DNA of 64,000 bases from Pandoraea anhela. GTDB lineage: Bacteria > Pseudomonadota > Gammaproteobacteria > Burkholderiales > Burkholderiaceae. Where the stretch lies: contig NZ_CABPSB010000001.1 in assembly GCF_902459655.1 (NCBI RefSeq), positions 124,001 to 188,000 on the forward strand, given 5' to 3'. Positions within the stretch are counted from its first letter, which is position 1, and the number at the start of each line of letters is the position of its first letter. Position numbers and translations under genes: made by a program. Shown piece after piece: positions 39,332 through 48,207 of this stretch. Below the pieces are notes generated by a model. It worked only from the letters and a program-made list of their open reading frames with translations. It did not search any database and had not been told where the DNA came from.

Positions 39332-40348
39332 ATGGCGACACAATTGAAGCCGGTTTCGGGCAATAGGCAGGATGCTCCGCAGGGCATGCAAGGTTCTAAT
39401 GGTTCTAATGGTTCGAATGGTCCGGTATGGCATGGACGCACCGACACCGGCGAGCGCGGCGACACGCGCCGGTTGTTCAATGTGGTGCGCGAGATCGATG
39501 CGGGCGCCGCCGCCCCCGAGCGCGGCACGCCCGTCCTTCTCGGTTTTGCCTGCGACGCCGGGGTGAAGCGTAATCAGGGACGCATCGGCGCAGCCGAAGG
39601 GCCACAAGCCATTCGGCGTGCGCTGGCGAATCTTCCGGCACACGACATTGCCGCTTTGTACGACGCGGGCGATGTGACGTGCGATGGCGATGCGCTTGAA
39701 GTCGCGCAACAGGCGCTCGCCGCCGCCGTACGTCGTCAACTCGATGTCGGGGCGCAGCCGGTGGTCCTTGGCGGCGGACACGAGATCGCCTGGGGCACGT
39801 GGCAAGGGCTGCGGGCCCATCTCGACGCACAGGGCGACCGCTCGCGCGTGCTGATTCTGAATCTGGACGCGCATTTCGATTTGCGCACCGCGCGGCCCGG
39901 CACGTCGGGCACCCCCTTCGACCAGATCGCGCAGGCGTGCGAGTCGGCGGGACTGCCGTTCGATTACGCCTGTCTGGGCGTGAGCCGGCTGAGCAACACG
40001 GCGTCGCTGTTCGAGCGCGCGCACGCGTTGAAAGTCACGTATGTCGAAGACACCGAGATGCAGGACCGGCACCTCGAGGCGCGTCTTGCGCAGATCGATG
40101 CGCTGATGGCGGACGTCTCGCACGTCTACCTGACGATCGACCTCGACGTACTCCCCGCGCCCGTCATGCCGGGCGTGTCGGCCCCCGCAGCTTATGGTGT
40201 GCCGATGCCGGTCGTCGAAGCCATCGTCACGCACGTGCGCCGCTCGGGCAAGCTGCGCGTGGCCGATCTGGCCGAGTACAATCCGCGGTTCGACGCGCAA
40301 GGCACCGGTGCCCGCGTGGCGGCGCGTCTCGCTTATCGGCTGCTGTAA
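39332..40348 (+). CDS. hutG: Formimidoylglutamase
   Basis: 338 residues, ureohydrolase (arginase) fold. It splits N-formimidoyl-glutamate to glutamate and formamide, last step of the four-enzyme route. Manganese ligands: GGGHEIAWG (His150), NLDAHFDLR (Asp179, His181, Asp183) and [11 protein letters not shown] low-complexity GSN-GSN-GSN stretch at residues 21-29 comes from a 9-bp tandem repeat in the DNA and is not part of the family. The ATG has GAGGAG upstream and is 24 bases after hutI. Because hutG is of this type, no hutF deiminase is needed, and none is seen. Confidence 0.95.
   Translation: MATQLKPVSGNRQDAPQGMQGSNGSNGSNGPVWHGRTDTGERGDTRRLFNVVREIDAGAAAPERGTPVLLGFACDAGVKRNQGRIGAAEGPQAIRRALANLPAHDIAALYDAGDVTCDGDALEVAQQALAAAVRRQLDVGAQPVVLGGGHEIAWGTWQGLRAHLDAQGDRSRVLILNLDAHFDLRTARPGTSGTPFDQIAQACESAGLPFDYACLGVSRLSNTASLFERAHALKVTYVEDTEMQDRHLEARLAQIDALMADVSHVYLTIDLDVLPAPVMPGVSAPAAYGVPMPVVEAIVTHVRRSGKLRVADLAEYNPRFDAQGTGARVAARLAYRLL
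39392..39418 (+). repeat. 9-bp in-frame tandem repeat inside hutG
   Basis: GGTTCTAAT twice and GGTTCGAAT once, encoding Gly-Ser-Asn three times near the N terminus of HutG. The codons GGT, TCT and AAT are rare in this GC-rich gene, which marks the insertion as atypical. Confidence 0.8.
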
Positions 40349-40365
40349 CACCCTCGATGTGGTAC

Positions 40366-40393
40366 GGCCCGGGAACGTCTTGCCCGGGCCTTT
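40366..40393 (+). terminator. Intrinsic terminator of the hut operon
   Basis: GGCCCGGG (40366-40373) and CCCGGGCC (40383-40390) form a perfect 8-bp stem with a 9-base loop, followed by TTTCAT. It lies 18 bases after the hutG stop. Confidence 0.65.
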
Positions 40394-40460
40394 CATCCCG
40401 CCGCTCCCGCGCCTTCCCTTCGATTGCCCGCACGCGGTGACGCTTCGTCATTCCCACCCC

Positions 40461-40477
40461 CTAATACAAAGTATTAG
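40461..40477. promoter_or_regulatory. Perfect AT-rich dyad upstream of a LysR gene
   Basis: CTAATAC-AAA-GTATTAG is a perfect 7-bp inverted repeat in an AT-rich stretch, 134 bases before the LysR start. It is followed by TTTTAC, so a weak terminator is the alternative reading. An operator for the LysR protein or for another regulator is my preferred explanation. Confidence 0.45.
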
Positions 40478-40611
40478 TTTTACTTAACTTCGTTTTGTTT
40501 TAGCGCCTCTCATCCCTACAATCTCCAGAAATTCTTATACCGATTCACCGCCGCACCTCGGGACAGCCATGCTCGCCTCCTGAGACGCGCGCCCGGACTG
40601 GAGACACGGCG

Positions 40612-41574
40612 ATGAAAAAGCGTGCAGACCTCGACGTCAGATCGTTGCGGATCTTCGAGGCCGTGGCGTCGGCCGGCAGCCTGTCGGGGGCCGCCGAGAC
40701 GCTGGGCGTCACGCAGTCCGCCATTTCTCAGGCCATCGCGCAGATCGAACAGACGGTCGGCACCCGGGTGCTCGATCGCTCCCGCCGTCCGCTCAAGCTC
40801 ACTCCCGCCGGACTCGCGCTCTCGCGCCATGCCCGTCAGATCGTGGACGACATGGACCGGCTCATCGCGCAAGTGCAAGACGCCGACGTCGCCAGCCGGG
40901 CCGCAGTGCGTGTCGGCATGATCGACTCGTTCGCCGCGACGGTCGGGCCGTCCATCGTGCGCCAGATGTCGGGCAGCACGAGCGAGTTGCTGCTCTGGTC
41001 GGGCCTTGCCAACGGTCACGCCCAGGCGCTGCTCGCACGCCAGCTCGATCTGATCGTCACCAGCGATCCGATGCACGACATGGAGCGTCTCGTGCGCCGG
41101 CCGATCTTCACCGAACCGTTCATCGTCGTGGTGCCGAAGTCGCGCGAGGCCGATCTCGCGCAAGCCGATCTGAGCGAGTTGATCCGCTCGCTTCCGCTGA
41201 TTCGTTTCTCGGGACGCTCGCACTTCGGCGCCGTGATCGAACGCCATTTGCGCCGCACAGGCCACTCGCCGCGCATGCATCTCGAAATCGATACGTCGGA
41301 CGTGGTGATGTCCATGGTCGCTGCCGAAGTCGGATTCACGATTGCCACGCCCCTCTGCCTGTTGCAGGGCCGTGCGTCGTTGCCACAGGTCGCCGCGCTG
41401 CCCCTGCCCGGCCCCGCGCTCTCGCGAACGATTTATCAGGTATCGCGTGAGGGAGAGGTCTCGGAGATGGCGTCGCAATGTTTTCTTGCCGGACGTCTCG
41501 CGCTCGCCCAGGAAGCCTTCCCCGAACTGCGCCGTGTCATGCCCTGGCTGGGCGAACGTCTGGCGCTGTGCTGA
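40612..41574 (+). CDS. LysR-type regulator of the adjoining ABC/oxidase cluster
   Basis: 320 residues: helix-turn-helix (SLRIFEAVASAGSLSGAAET, TQSAISQAIAQIEQTVGTRV) and a LysR effector domain. Unlike most LysR regulators here, it is transcribed in the same direction as its presumed targets, the binding-protein gene starting 90 bases downstream. It is separated from the hut operon by a terminator, so it is not likely to regulate hut. The start ATG has GGAGACACGGCG upstream. Confidence 0.91.
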   Translation: MKKRADLDVRSLRIFEAVASAGSLSGAAETLGVTQSAISQAIAQIEQTVGTRVLDRSRRPLKLTPAGLALSRHARQIVDDMDRLIAQVQDADVASRAAVRVGMIDSFAATVGPSIVRQMSGSTSELLLWSGLANGHAQALLARQLDLIVTSDPMHDMERLVRRPIFTEPFIVVVPKSREADLAQADLSELIRSLPLIRFSGRSHFGAVIERHLRRTGHSPRMHLEIDTSDVVMSMVAAEVGFTIATPLCLLQGRASLPQVAALPLPGPALSRTIYQVSREGEVSEMASQCFLAGRLALAQEAFPELRRVMPWLGERLALC

Positions 41575-41664
41575 TCCACCGCCCGGGGCGCCGGGCCAGA
41601 TGACTTTCACCTGAAGCGCGCCCATCGTTCAACGCGAATAACACAGCCTAAAAAGGAGACACGC

Positions 41665-42669
41665 ATGAACCTCTCACGACGCCAGTTCCTTCACACCAGT
41701 GCTGCCCTGTCGGCGGCGGCCGCCGCAGGCGGACTGACACTGCCGGGCAGCGTCCGCGCGGCGCAGGCCACGACCGTTCAGTACGGCGGTTCGGCATGGC
41801 TCGGCCACTATCCGGCCTATCTCGCCATGAAATCGGGCGCACTGGGCGCGGCAGGTATCGAGCAGTCATGGCAATCGTTCGGCACGTCGTCGGCGCGCAT
41901 GAGCGCCGTGCTCTCCGGCCGCATCGATATCGCCTGCACCGGTATCGTGTCGGCGCTCGCGCTGATGGCGCGCGGCTCGAAGCACTTCTCCATCGTGGCG
42001 GTGCCCGAGAGCTTCGGGAAGGTCGAAGGTCTGTTCGCGCGCGATGGCGTGAATTCGCTGCAAGACCTCAAAGGCAAGAAACTCGGCGTGACGTTCGCCT
42101 CAAGCGCCCACTTGCTGGTGCTGGATTTGCTGGGTAGCGCCGGCCTGTCGAACGACGTGACGGTGCTCAACGTGCCCGCGCCCGAGATCCCGGGAGCGAT
42201 CCAGTCGGGTCAGATCGACGCCGCCGCCGCCTGGACGCCGCAGTTCAACCGCATTCGCGCCATGACGGGCATGAAGTTGCTGGCCGACGACACGCAGTTC
42301 TCGCTCTACAGGAAGTACAACGTGACACCCGGCCCGGACGTACTGATCGTGCGCAACGCATGGGCCGAGAAAAACGGCGACGCCGTGCGCAAGTATCTGA
42401 AGGTGTATTTCGACGCCTGTCAGACACTGCGCGACAAGCCGGACGAGGCCGCCCGCCCGTTGATCGGTCTCACCGGCATGTCGGTGCCCGACCAGATCGA
42501 GACGATCAGGGGCGCCGAATGGTACAGCCTCGCGCAGCAGACGCCGTTGCTCAAGTCGCCGGGCAGTTACGTCGACGGTTTGCAACGTCTGGCCGACATG
42601 CTCGTGACCTACAAGCAGATCGACAAGGCGCCTGCGGTGCGTCAGTGGATCAACGCGTCGTATCTGTAA
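41665..42669 (+). CDS. ABC substrate-binding protein, NitT/TauT type, Tat signal
   Basis: 334 residues. LSRRQFLHTSAALSAAAAAG is a twin-arginine signal, cleaved after VRAA near residue 32. The mature protein belongs to the NMT1/TauA-like family: VQYGGSAWLGHYPAYLAMKS, LSGRIDIACTGIVSALALMA, DLKGKKLGVTFASSAHLLVL. This family binds nitrate, taurine, pyrimidines (ThiY, RutG-like) and others; the ligand here is open. The ATG follows AAAAGGAG. A permease and an ATPase follow, so it belongs to a complete importer. Confidence 0.9.
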   Translation: MNLSRRQFLHTSAALSAAAAAGGLTLPGSVRAAQATTVQYGGSAWLGHYPAYLAMKSGALGAAGIEQSWQSFGTSSARMSAVLSGRIDIACTGIVSALALMARGSKHFSIVAVPESFGKVEGLFARDGVNSLQDLKGKKLGVTFASSAHLLVLDLLGSAGLSNDVTVLNVPAPEIPGAIQSGQIDAAAAWTPQFNRIRAMTGMKLLADDTQFSLYRKYNVTPGPDVLIVRNAWAEKNGDAVRKYLKVYFDACQTLRDKPDEAARPLIGLTGMSVPDQIETIRGAEWYSLAQQTPLLKSPGSYVDGLQRLADMLVTYKQIDKAPAVRQWINASYL

Positions 42670-42728
42670 GCATTCGCGCGCCGGTACGTGCGAACTGGCT
42701 TGCCGGCCCGTGCTCCAGGAGTCTGATT

Positions 42729-43496
42729 GTGAATTATCGTCAACCGTCCCGCGCCACGCTGCTGAGTGTGGGATTCGCGTCCGTGGTCGTGTTCCTGCTC
42801 GCGTGGGAAACGGCCTGCCGCACCGGGATCATCGATCCTCTGTTTCTCCCGCCGCCCTTGGCCGTCGCCGAACGGATCGGCGCCATGATGGCCGACGGCT
42901 CGCTGCTCTCGAACGTGCTCGCCTCGACCCGGCGCGTGATGACGGGCTTCATTGCCGCCACGGTCGTCGCCATCCCGCTCGGGATCGTGCTGGGCACGTC
43001 GAGCTACGCGCGCGCCGCGTTCGACCCGATCCTGTCGTTCCTGCGTCCGCTGCCGTCGATGAGCTGGATTCCGCTCTCCCTGCTGTGGTTCGGCATCTCC
43101 GAGACGCAGAAGTACAGCATCGTGTTCATGGGGACCTTCGCTCCGGCGCTGGTCTACGTGATCGAGGCGACGCGCAACGTCGATCCGTTGCTGATTCGCG
43201 CGGCGAAAAATCTGGGCGCGAGCCACTGGCAAGTGATGCGCGAAGTGATCCTGCCCGCGAGCCTGCCCCAGATTCTCTCCGGTCTGAAGATCATTCTGGG
43301 CCTGTCGTGGACATGCGTGATCTCGGCGGAGCTGGTTGCCGCCCGCGAAGGGCTGGGCTTTCTCATCATGAACGGCAAAGAGTTCTTCCAGACGGAAGTC
43401 GTCGTGCTCGGCATGGTGATGATCAGCGTCACGGTGCTGGTGACGGATATCGTATTTCGCGCCATCGAGCGCAAGGTGTTGAGGTGGCAAGCATGA
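42729..43496 (+). CDS. ABC importer permease, SsuC/TauC type
   Basis: 255 residues with six membrane segments; the coupling loop is IRAAKNLGASHWQVMREVIL followed by PASLPQILSGLKIILGLSWT, typical of NitT/TauT permeases. The start is a GTG with AGGAG eight bases upstream; the frame continues upstream through the binding-protein gene without membrane character. Its stop overlaps the ATPase start (ATGA). Confidence 0.92.
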   Translation: MNYRQPSRATLLSVGFASVVVFLLAWETACRTGIIDPLFLPPPLAVAERIGAMMADGSLLSNVLASTRRVMTGFIAATVVAIPLGIVLGTSSYARAAFDPILSFLRPLPSMSWIPLSLLWFGISETQKYSIVFMGTFAPALVYVIEATRNVDPLLIRAAKNLGASHWQVMREVILPASLPQILSGLKIILGLSWTCVISAELVAAREGLGFLIMNGKEFFQTEVVVLGMVMISVTVLVTDIVFRAIERKVLRWQA

Positions 43497-44335
43497 ACGA
43501 TCGCATCGATTCTCTAGCCGGCGCACGGTCCGCGCAAGGCGTGCCGTCCCCGCTCGCGACCCACGCGATGATCGCCATCGACGGCGTATCGAAGCGTTAC
43601 GGCGACTTTCAGGCGCTCGAACGCGTGGACATGAGCATTGCTCGCGGCGAGTTCGTGGTCTTGCTGGGGGCGTCCGGATGCGGCAAGTCGACCCTGCTCA
43701 ACCTGATCACCGGTTTCGACGCGCCGAGCACCGGCCATATTCGCGTGAACGGGCGCGAGGTCAAGGGCATCGACCCGCATTGCGGTATGGTTTTCCAGCA
43801 ATACGCGCTGTTCCCGTGGCTGAGCGTGCTGGATAACGTCGCCTTCGGTTTGAAGATGAAAGGTATCGACAAGGCCACGCGCCACGCCACGGCGCGCCGC
43901 TACATCGAGATGGTCGGCCTGAAGGGCTTCGAGGATCGCTATCCGAAAGCGCTCTCCGGCGGCATGCGTCAGCGCGTGTCGATCGCTCGCGTGCTCGCCA
44001 ACGATCCGGACGTCATTCTGCTCGATGAGCCGTTCGCCGCGCTCGATGCGATGACGCGTCAGGTGTTGCAGGAGGAACTGCTCCAGATCTATCAGAAGAG
44101 CGGCAAGACCATCGTTTTCATTACCCACTCCATCGACGAGGCGCTGATGCTCTCGACGCGCATGGTCATCATGAGCGCGCGTCCGGGCCGGGTGGCCTGC
44201 GACCTGCCCAACGATCTCCCGATGCCGCGCGACGCGCAGGTCCAGCTCTCACCGCGTTACAACGAACTCAAATCGCAAATCTGGAACACCGTGCAAACCG
44301 AGGTGATGCGCAGTCTCGAGAGTCAGACGGCGTAA
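43493..44335 (+). CDS. ABC importer ATPase, SsuB/TauB type
   Basis: 280 residues. Walker A GASGCGKSTLLN (about 60-71), FQQYALFPWLSVLDNVAFGL, signature LSGGMRQRVSIARVL, Walker B VILLDEPFAALD and THSIDEAL. It has the short form without a TOBE domain, as expected for nitrate/sulfonate/taurine importers. It overlaps the permease gene by four bases and is followed after 63 bases by the FAD oxidoreductase. Confidence 0.94.
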   Translation: MNDRIDSLAGARSAQGVPSPLATHAMIAIDGVSKRYGDFQALERVDMSIARGEFVVLLGASGCGKSTLLNLITGFDAPSTGHIRVNGREVKGIDPHCGMVFQQYALFPWLSVLDNVAFGLKMKGIDKATRHATARRYIEMVGLKGFEDRYPKALSGGMRQRVSIARVLANDPDVILLDEPFAALDAMTRQVLQEELLQIYQKSGKTIVFITHSIDEALMLSTRMVIMSARPGRVACDLPNDLPMPRDAQVQLSPRYNELKSQIWNTVQTEVMRSLESQTA

Positions 44336-44398
44336 CCCGTCGGCGCGCAAGTCCATCTTCGGTCCCGGTCCCCTCGCAACATTCGGCAAGCCCCCCGC

Positions 44399-45739
44399 AT
44401 GTCTATTGTCATGTCCAATCAAGTCACTTCCTCCCGCCATGTGCGGGGCACATTTCCCGCTTATCAGGCGGGCGCCGGCTGGAACGCCCTGCTGACGGCC
44501 CGCGCGCCGCATGCACAAGCACCGGCCGAGCGCAGTTTCGACGTCATCGTTATCGGTGCGGGCTTCACCGGACTGGCGGCGGCGCGGCGCGTCGCGGAGC
44601 TTCGGCCGCACGCCTCGGTGCTGGTGGTCGATGCCACCACCGTGGGCAACGGCTCGGCCGGTCGCAACTCGGGCTTTCTGATCAACCTGCCCCACAACAC
44701 CGGCATGGGCGGGCATGGCAGCCCGGTCGACGTCGCGCGCAAGCAGATTCGTCTGTATGACCTCGGCCTGACGTGGCTCCACGACCTGGTGACGACGCAT
44801 GGCATCGATTGCGGCTGGAACCCTGTCGGCAAGTACCACGCGGCCGCCACGCCCGACGGCGAACAGCGGCTGCGCGAGACGCTGGCGCAATACCGCGAGT
44901 GGGGCGTGACCTACCGGGAACTCGCGCGCGACGCGTTACACAGCGAAATCGGCACCCGCTACTATGGGTACGGTTATCACTCCGACAACAACGTCTTCGT
45001 GCAGCCGGCCGCCCTCGTACGTGGACTGGCGGACAGCCTGCCTGCCAACGTCCGCCTGTGGGAGAACGCGCCGGTCGTGGCGCTCGACGGTACCGGGCCG
45101 TTTATGGTGACGACGGACACCGGGCCGCTGCGCGCCGGCCAGGTCATCGTGGCGAACAACGGCTTTGCCCGTAAGCTTGGGCTGGCGCGCGACCGCGTCT
45201 TCACGATCTACACGTATGCCGCGATGACCCCGGCCTTGTCCGCCGACGAGTTGGCCAAGCTCGGTCCGGCGCGCGAATGGGGCGTGATTCCGGCGAACCG
45301 TCTGGGCACCACGCTGCGCAAGACGCTCGGCGGTCGCTTCATCGTGCGAAGCGCCTATTCGTACGAGAAGGAGCGCCCGATGGCGAATGTCGACGCGATG
45401 CTCACCGACGCGTATCGACGTCGCTATCCGCAGATGGCCTCGCACAAGTTCGAGCATGTCTGGGGCGGTGTGACGGCACTCACGCGCAATGGCGCACTCT
45501 ACTTCGGCGAGGTGCGCAAGGGGCTGTTCGCGTCGCTCGGCTGCAATGGCGCGGGCGTGCTCAAAGGCAGCATGTTCGGCAAGCTGCTCGGCGAGATGGC
45601 CTGCGGACACCACTCGCCCGAGCTCGCCGACGCACTGGGCTTCGAGCGCCCGACATGGCTGCCGCCCGAGCCGATCCGGCGGGTTGCGATCGTCTCGGCG
45701 ATTCAGTATCAGAAGCATCGCGCCGGGTTGGAGCGCTGA
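44399..45739 (+). CDS. FAD-dependent amine/amino-acid oxidoreductase (DAO family)
   Basis: 446 residues. The Rossmann FAD motif VIVIGAGFTGLAAARRVAEL is at about 48-67, followed by GNGSAGRNSGFLINLP, the flavin-contacting RNSG motif seen in gamma-glutamylputrescine oxidase (PuuB) and related DadA-type enzymes. The C-terminal GLFASLGCNGAGVLKGSMFG closes the FAD site. It would oxidise a primary or secondary amine to an aldehyde or imine. It lies directly after the ABC importer and ends at a strong terminator, so it probably oxidises the imported compound. A start at 44411 (MSNQVTSS) is an alternative. Confidence 0.88.
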   Translation: MSIVMSNQVTSSRHVRGTFPAYQAGAGWNALLTARAPHAQAPAERSFDVIVIGAGFTGLAAARRVAELRPHASVLVVDATTVGNGSAGRNSGFLINLPHNTGMGGHGSPVDVARKQIRLYDLGLTWLHDLVTTHGIDCGWNPVGKYHAAATPDGEQRLRETLAQYREWGVTYRELARDALHSEIGTRYYGYGYHSDNNVFVQPAALVRGLADSLPANVRLWENAPVVALDGTGPFMVTTDTGPLRAGQVIVANNGFARKLGLARDRVFTIYTYAAMTPALSADELAKLGPAREWGVIPANRLGTTLRKTLGGRFIVRSAYSYEKERPMANVDAMLTDAYRRRYPQMASHKFEHVWGGVTALTRNGALYFGEVRKGLFASLGCNGAGVLKGSMFGKLLGEMACGHHSPELADALGFERPTWLPPEPIRRVAIVSAIQYQKHRAGLER

Positions 45740-45870
45740 TTCCGGCGAGGGCTTCGGGCGTTTGCCCGGGGCGTTTGCCACAGGCGATGTCGCACCTGAT
45801 AAAACAAAGGCGCAACGCTGGACAAGGGCTGTCCAGCGCCTACGCAAACGAATTGCTACACTGGCTCCCA

Positions 45871-45891
45871 AGCGGCAATTGCCGCTTTTTT
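45871..45891 (+). terminator. Strong intrinsic terminator upstream of yciI-like gene
   Basis: AGCGGCAATTGCCGCT is a perfect palindrome (stem AGCGGC/GCCGCT with loop AATT) followed by TTTTTT. It lies between the FAD oxidoreductase and the YciI-like gene and ends 17 bases before the latter's start codon. A second perfect hairpin, CGCTGGACA-AGGGC-TGTCCAGCG, lies just upstream at about 45817-45839. Confidence 0.85.
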
Positions 45892-45908
45892 CTGATAAGG
45901 CCAGCCTG

Positions 45909-46196
45909 ATGTACATCGTCGAACTGACATACCTGCAACCCGTAAGCGCCGTTGACACGCAACTCGAAGCGCATCGCACATTTCTCTCCACGCAATACGA
46001 CCGCGAGGTCTTCATTGCCTCCGGCCCAAAGGATCCGCGCGATGGCGGCATCATCATCGTCTCCGGCAAAGTATCGCGCGAGGAACTCGACGCAATCATC
46101 GCGCAAGACCCGTTTTACATTCATGGGCTTGCCAGCTATCGCGTGATCACCTTCAACCCGGTCAAGTTCATTCCGCAGGTCGCCGGGCTGCTCTGA
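45909..46196 (+). CDS. YciI-family protein
   Basis: 95 residues, ferredoxin-like YCII fold. YIVELTYLQPVSAVDTQLEA and the conserved His in EAHRTFL, then ASGPKDPRDGGIIIVSGKVS and AQDPFYIHGLASYRVITFNP with the conserved Asp-Pro-Phe/His pair. The members are small enzymes or dehydrochlorinase-like proteins of largely unknown role. The ribosome site AAGG lies ten bases upstream and directly after the T tract of a terminator, so the transcript either starts within a few bases of the gene or reads through the hairpin. Confidence 0.88.
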   Translation: MYIVELTYLQPVSAVDTQLEAHRTFLSTQYDREVFIASGPKDPRDGGIIIVSGKVSREELDAIIAQDPFYIHGLASYRVITFNPVKFIPQVAGLL

Positions 46197-46298
46197 TCGA
46201 CCGGCATGAGGCCGGCGTTTGCGCCGTCCGTCGACACCGTCACCGGACACGTTGACGTCGATGCCATTGACGTGTCGTCGCCTTGACGAAAAGACCAC

Positions 46299-46331
46299 GG
46301 GCCGAGTTCTGCATGGTGCAAAACTCGGCCC
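46299..46331 (-). terminator. Hairpin terminator for the minus-strand small gene
   Basis: GGGCCGAGTT (46299-46308) and AACTCGGCCC (46322-46331) are a perfect 10-bp stem with a 13-base loop. On the minus strand it is followed by GTGGTCTTTTC, so it should end transcription of the gene at 46408-46641. Confidence 0.6.
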
Positions 46332-46347
46332 GCTGCCCTCTCGGGGT

Positions 46348-46370
46348 CGCCCGGCATTGCCGGGCGTTTT
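46348..46370 (+). terminator. Intrinsic terminator after the YciI-like gene
   Basis: CGCCCGGC-ATT-GCCGGGCG followed by TTTT: a perfect 8-bp stem with 3-base loop. It faces the plus strand and lies 152 bases after the YciI-like stop. Confidence 0.75.
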
Positions 46371-46407
46371 GGGGGACTACCGGCCTTCGCCGCCCGGCAC
46401 GCTGACG

Positions 46408-46641
46408 TCATGCGCCTTTGTACAGCGTCATGTTCAGGTAGTCGGTCTCACCCGACGCCGCTGCACTTTGCAGTTCCTGCTTGACCTGGGCGGTGGTGAG
46501 CGACGGGCCGTTATCCGGCGTCCAGTGCGCGGCCGAGACGGCGTTGCCGGTGCTCGTCAGGATTTGGTCCGCGCCAGCGGCATAAGCAACACCGGCGGTG
46601 CCGAGAGTAGCGAGCGAAACAGCGATCAGAAGGGCTTTCAT
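46408..46641 (-). CDS. Small exported protein, DUF4148-like
   Basis: 77 residues: signal peptide (KALLIAVSLATLGTAGVAYA, cleavage after AYAA) and a mature part of about 55 residues ending LTTAQVKQELQSAAASGETD and YLNMTLYKGA. The LT.AQV..EL..A..G pattern is that of DUF4148 proteins, common and of unknown function in Burkholderiales. The ATG follows GGAGAC-type sequence on the minus strand (CTCTGGAGTCTCCCC). It is followed by its own hairpin terminator. Confidence 0.78.
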   Translation of the reverse strand: MKALLIAVSLATLGTAGVAYAAGADQILTSTGNAVSAAHWTPDNGPSLTTAQVKQELQSAAASGETDYLNMTLYKGA

Positions 46642-46869
46642 GGGGAGACTCCAGAGAATGTAAAGGTAAGTAACGTGCTGGCGTCTCAGGTCGGTGCAGG
46701 CTGTTGCCTGTCACTACGGTGTTCCTGTTGCGCCGCCGTTGAAACCATTAGACTCCCCGGACGTATCTGCCATTTGTCGGACGATGCCCTTATTGCAATC
46801 GTAAGTACCGTCGGCAACGTCAGACAAACTTCGATACAAATGCCCGGCCGTCGGCTTCACCGACCGGGC

Positions 46870-48207
46870 TTACGCCTTGAGCGAGAGACGCGCCTCCAAC
46901 CCGCCGCCCTCGCGGTTGCGCAAGGTCAGCGTGGCGTCCATCGCCTGCGCTAACTGACGCGCAATCGCCAGCCCCAGGCCCGTGCCGCCCGTGTGACGGT
47001 TGCGCGAGGTCTCCAGGCGCATGAACGGGGCAAAGACGGCTTCGAGCATGTCCTCGGGAATGCCGGGGCCGCGATCCGTCACGACGATGTCGAGGCCGTC
47101 GGTACGCTTCGTCACGCCAAGATGCGCTTCGTTACCGTACTTGAGCGCGTTGTCGACGAGGTTGCCCACGATGCGGCGCAACGCCTGCGGCCGCGTCACG
47201 ATCGGCGGGCCGATCTGCCCCGTCAAAGTGACCGGAGACCCCGCGTCCACGTAATCGCACACGAGACTGTCGAGCAACGCGTCGAGATCGACCTTGCAGG
47301 GCGCTTCCGACGCACCATGCAGCGTGCGCGCGTACGTTATGCCCTCCTTGACCAGCGACTCCATCTCCTTCAGATCCTGTTGCAGACGCACCGCCGACGC
47401 CTCGTCGTCCATCGTATCGACGCGCAGGCGCATGCGGGTGATCGGCGTCTGCAAGTCATGCGAGATGGCCGCGAGAATCTGCATGCGTTCGGTCATGTAG
47501 CCACTGATGCGATCCTGCATCGCGTTAAAGGCGCGCGCCGCGCGTGCGACCTCGGAGGGACCGTCTTCCTGCAACCGCTCCGCGCGCAAATCCGGGCCGA
47601 GCGCATCGGCGGCCTTCGCAAGCGTGTTCAGCGGACGCGTGGCCACACGCACCGCCAGCCAGCAGCACGCCGCGATCACCACCAACTGGAGCCCGAGCAT
47701 GGTGGGCAGCCAGCCCGACATCGGCAGCGTCGGGGTGGGAAACACGTTAATGGTCAGCGGCGAGCCGTCGCGCAGTCGCAGATGGGCCTGAAGCCGGTCG
47801 GGATCGCCCGGTACGCTGTCGACCGTCACCGGATACGCCACGCCGATCGACTCTTCGATCACGCGTGCGACCTGCATCGCCGCGCCCTCGTCCGGCTTGC
47901 CGCCCGGCACGCCGGGGCCGAGTTCGAAGTGATAGCTGCGCCGCGCCAGACGCGGCAACCATTGCGCCCGCTCCGCCGCCGGCAAGTGATCGAGCAACGC
48001 GACCGAACTGGCCACCTCGCTCTCGATATAGATGCTCATCATGTTCGACGTCACGCGATTGCGCTCGGTCATCGTGAGCCAGAACGAGAGCGTCTGGGCC
48101 AACGCGAGGCCGACGAAGAGGATCAGGGCGAGCCGCGCGAACAAAGAGCGCGGCCAACGCCGGTTCAGGGGTCCTGGGGCCGGGACCGACGGCGAAGTTG
48201 CTGTCAT
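46870..48207 (-). CDS. Sensor histidine kinase of a two-component system
   Basis: 445 residues. First membrane segment at about 24-44 (LFARLALILFVGLALAQTLS), a periplasmic sensor region of about 125 residues, a second segment (MLGLQLVVIAACCWLAVRVA), HAMP, the phospho-acceptor His in ILAAISHDLQTPITRMRLRV, and the ATPase domain with N box NLVDNALKYG, G1 DRGPGIP and G2 GGTGLGLAIA. It belongs to the EnvZ/RisS-like group. Its start overlaps the response-regulator stop by four bases (ATGA), so the pair is co-translated. Signal unknown. Confidence 0.94.
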   Translation of the reverse strand: MTATSPSVPAPGPLNRRWPRSLFARLALILFVGLALAQTLSFWLTMTERNRVTSNMMSIYIESEVASSVALLDHLPAAERAQWLPRLARRSYHFELGPGVPGGKPDEGAAMQVARVIEESIGVAYPVTVDSVPGDPDRLQAHLRLRDGSPLTINVFPTPTLPMSGWLPTMLGLQLVVIAACCWLAVRVATRPLNTLAKAADALGPDLRAERLQEDGPSEVARAARAFNAMQDRISGYMTERMQILAAISHDLQTPITRMRLRVDTMDDEASAVRLQQDLKEMESLVKEGITYARTLHGASEAPCKVDLDALLDSLVCDYVDAGSPVTLTGQIGPPIVTRPQALRRIVGNLVDNALKYGNEAHLGVTKRTDGLDIVVTDRGPGIPEDMLEAVFAPFMRLETSRNRHTGGTGLGLAIARQLAQAMDATLTLRNREGGGLEARLSLKA

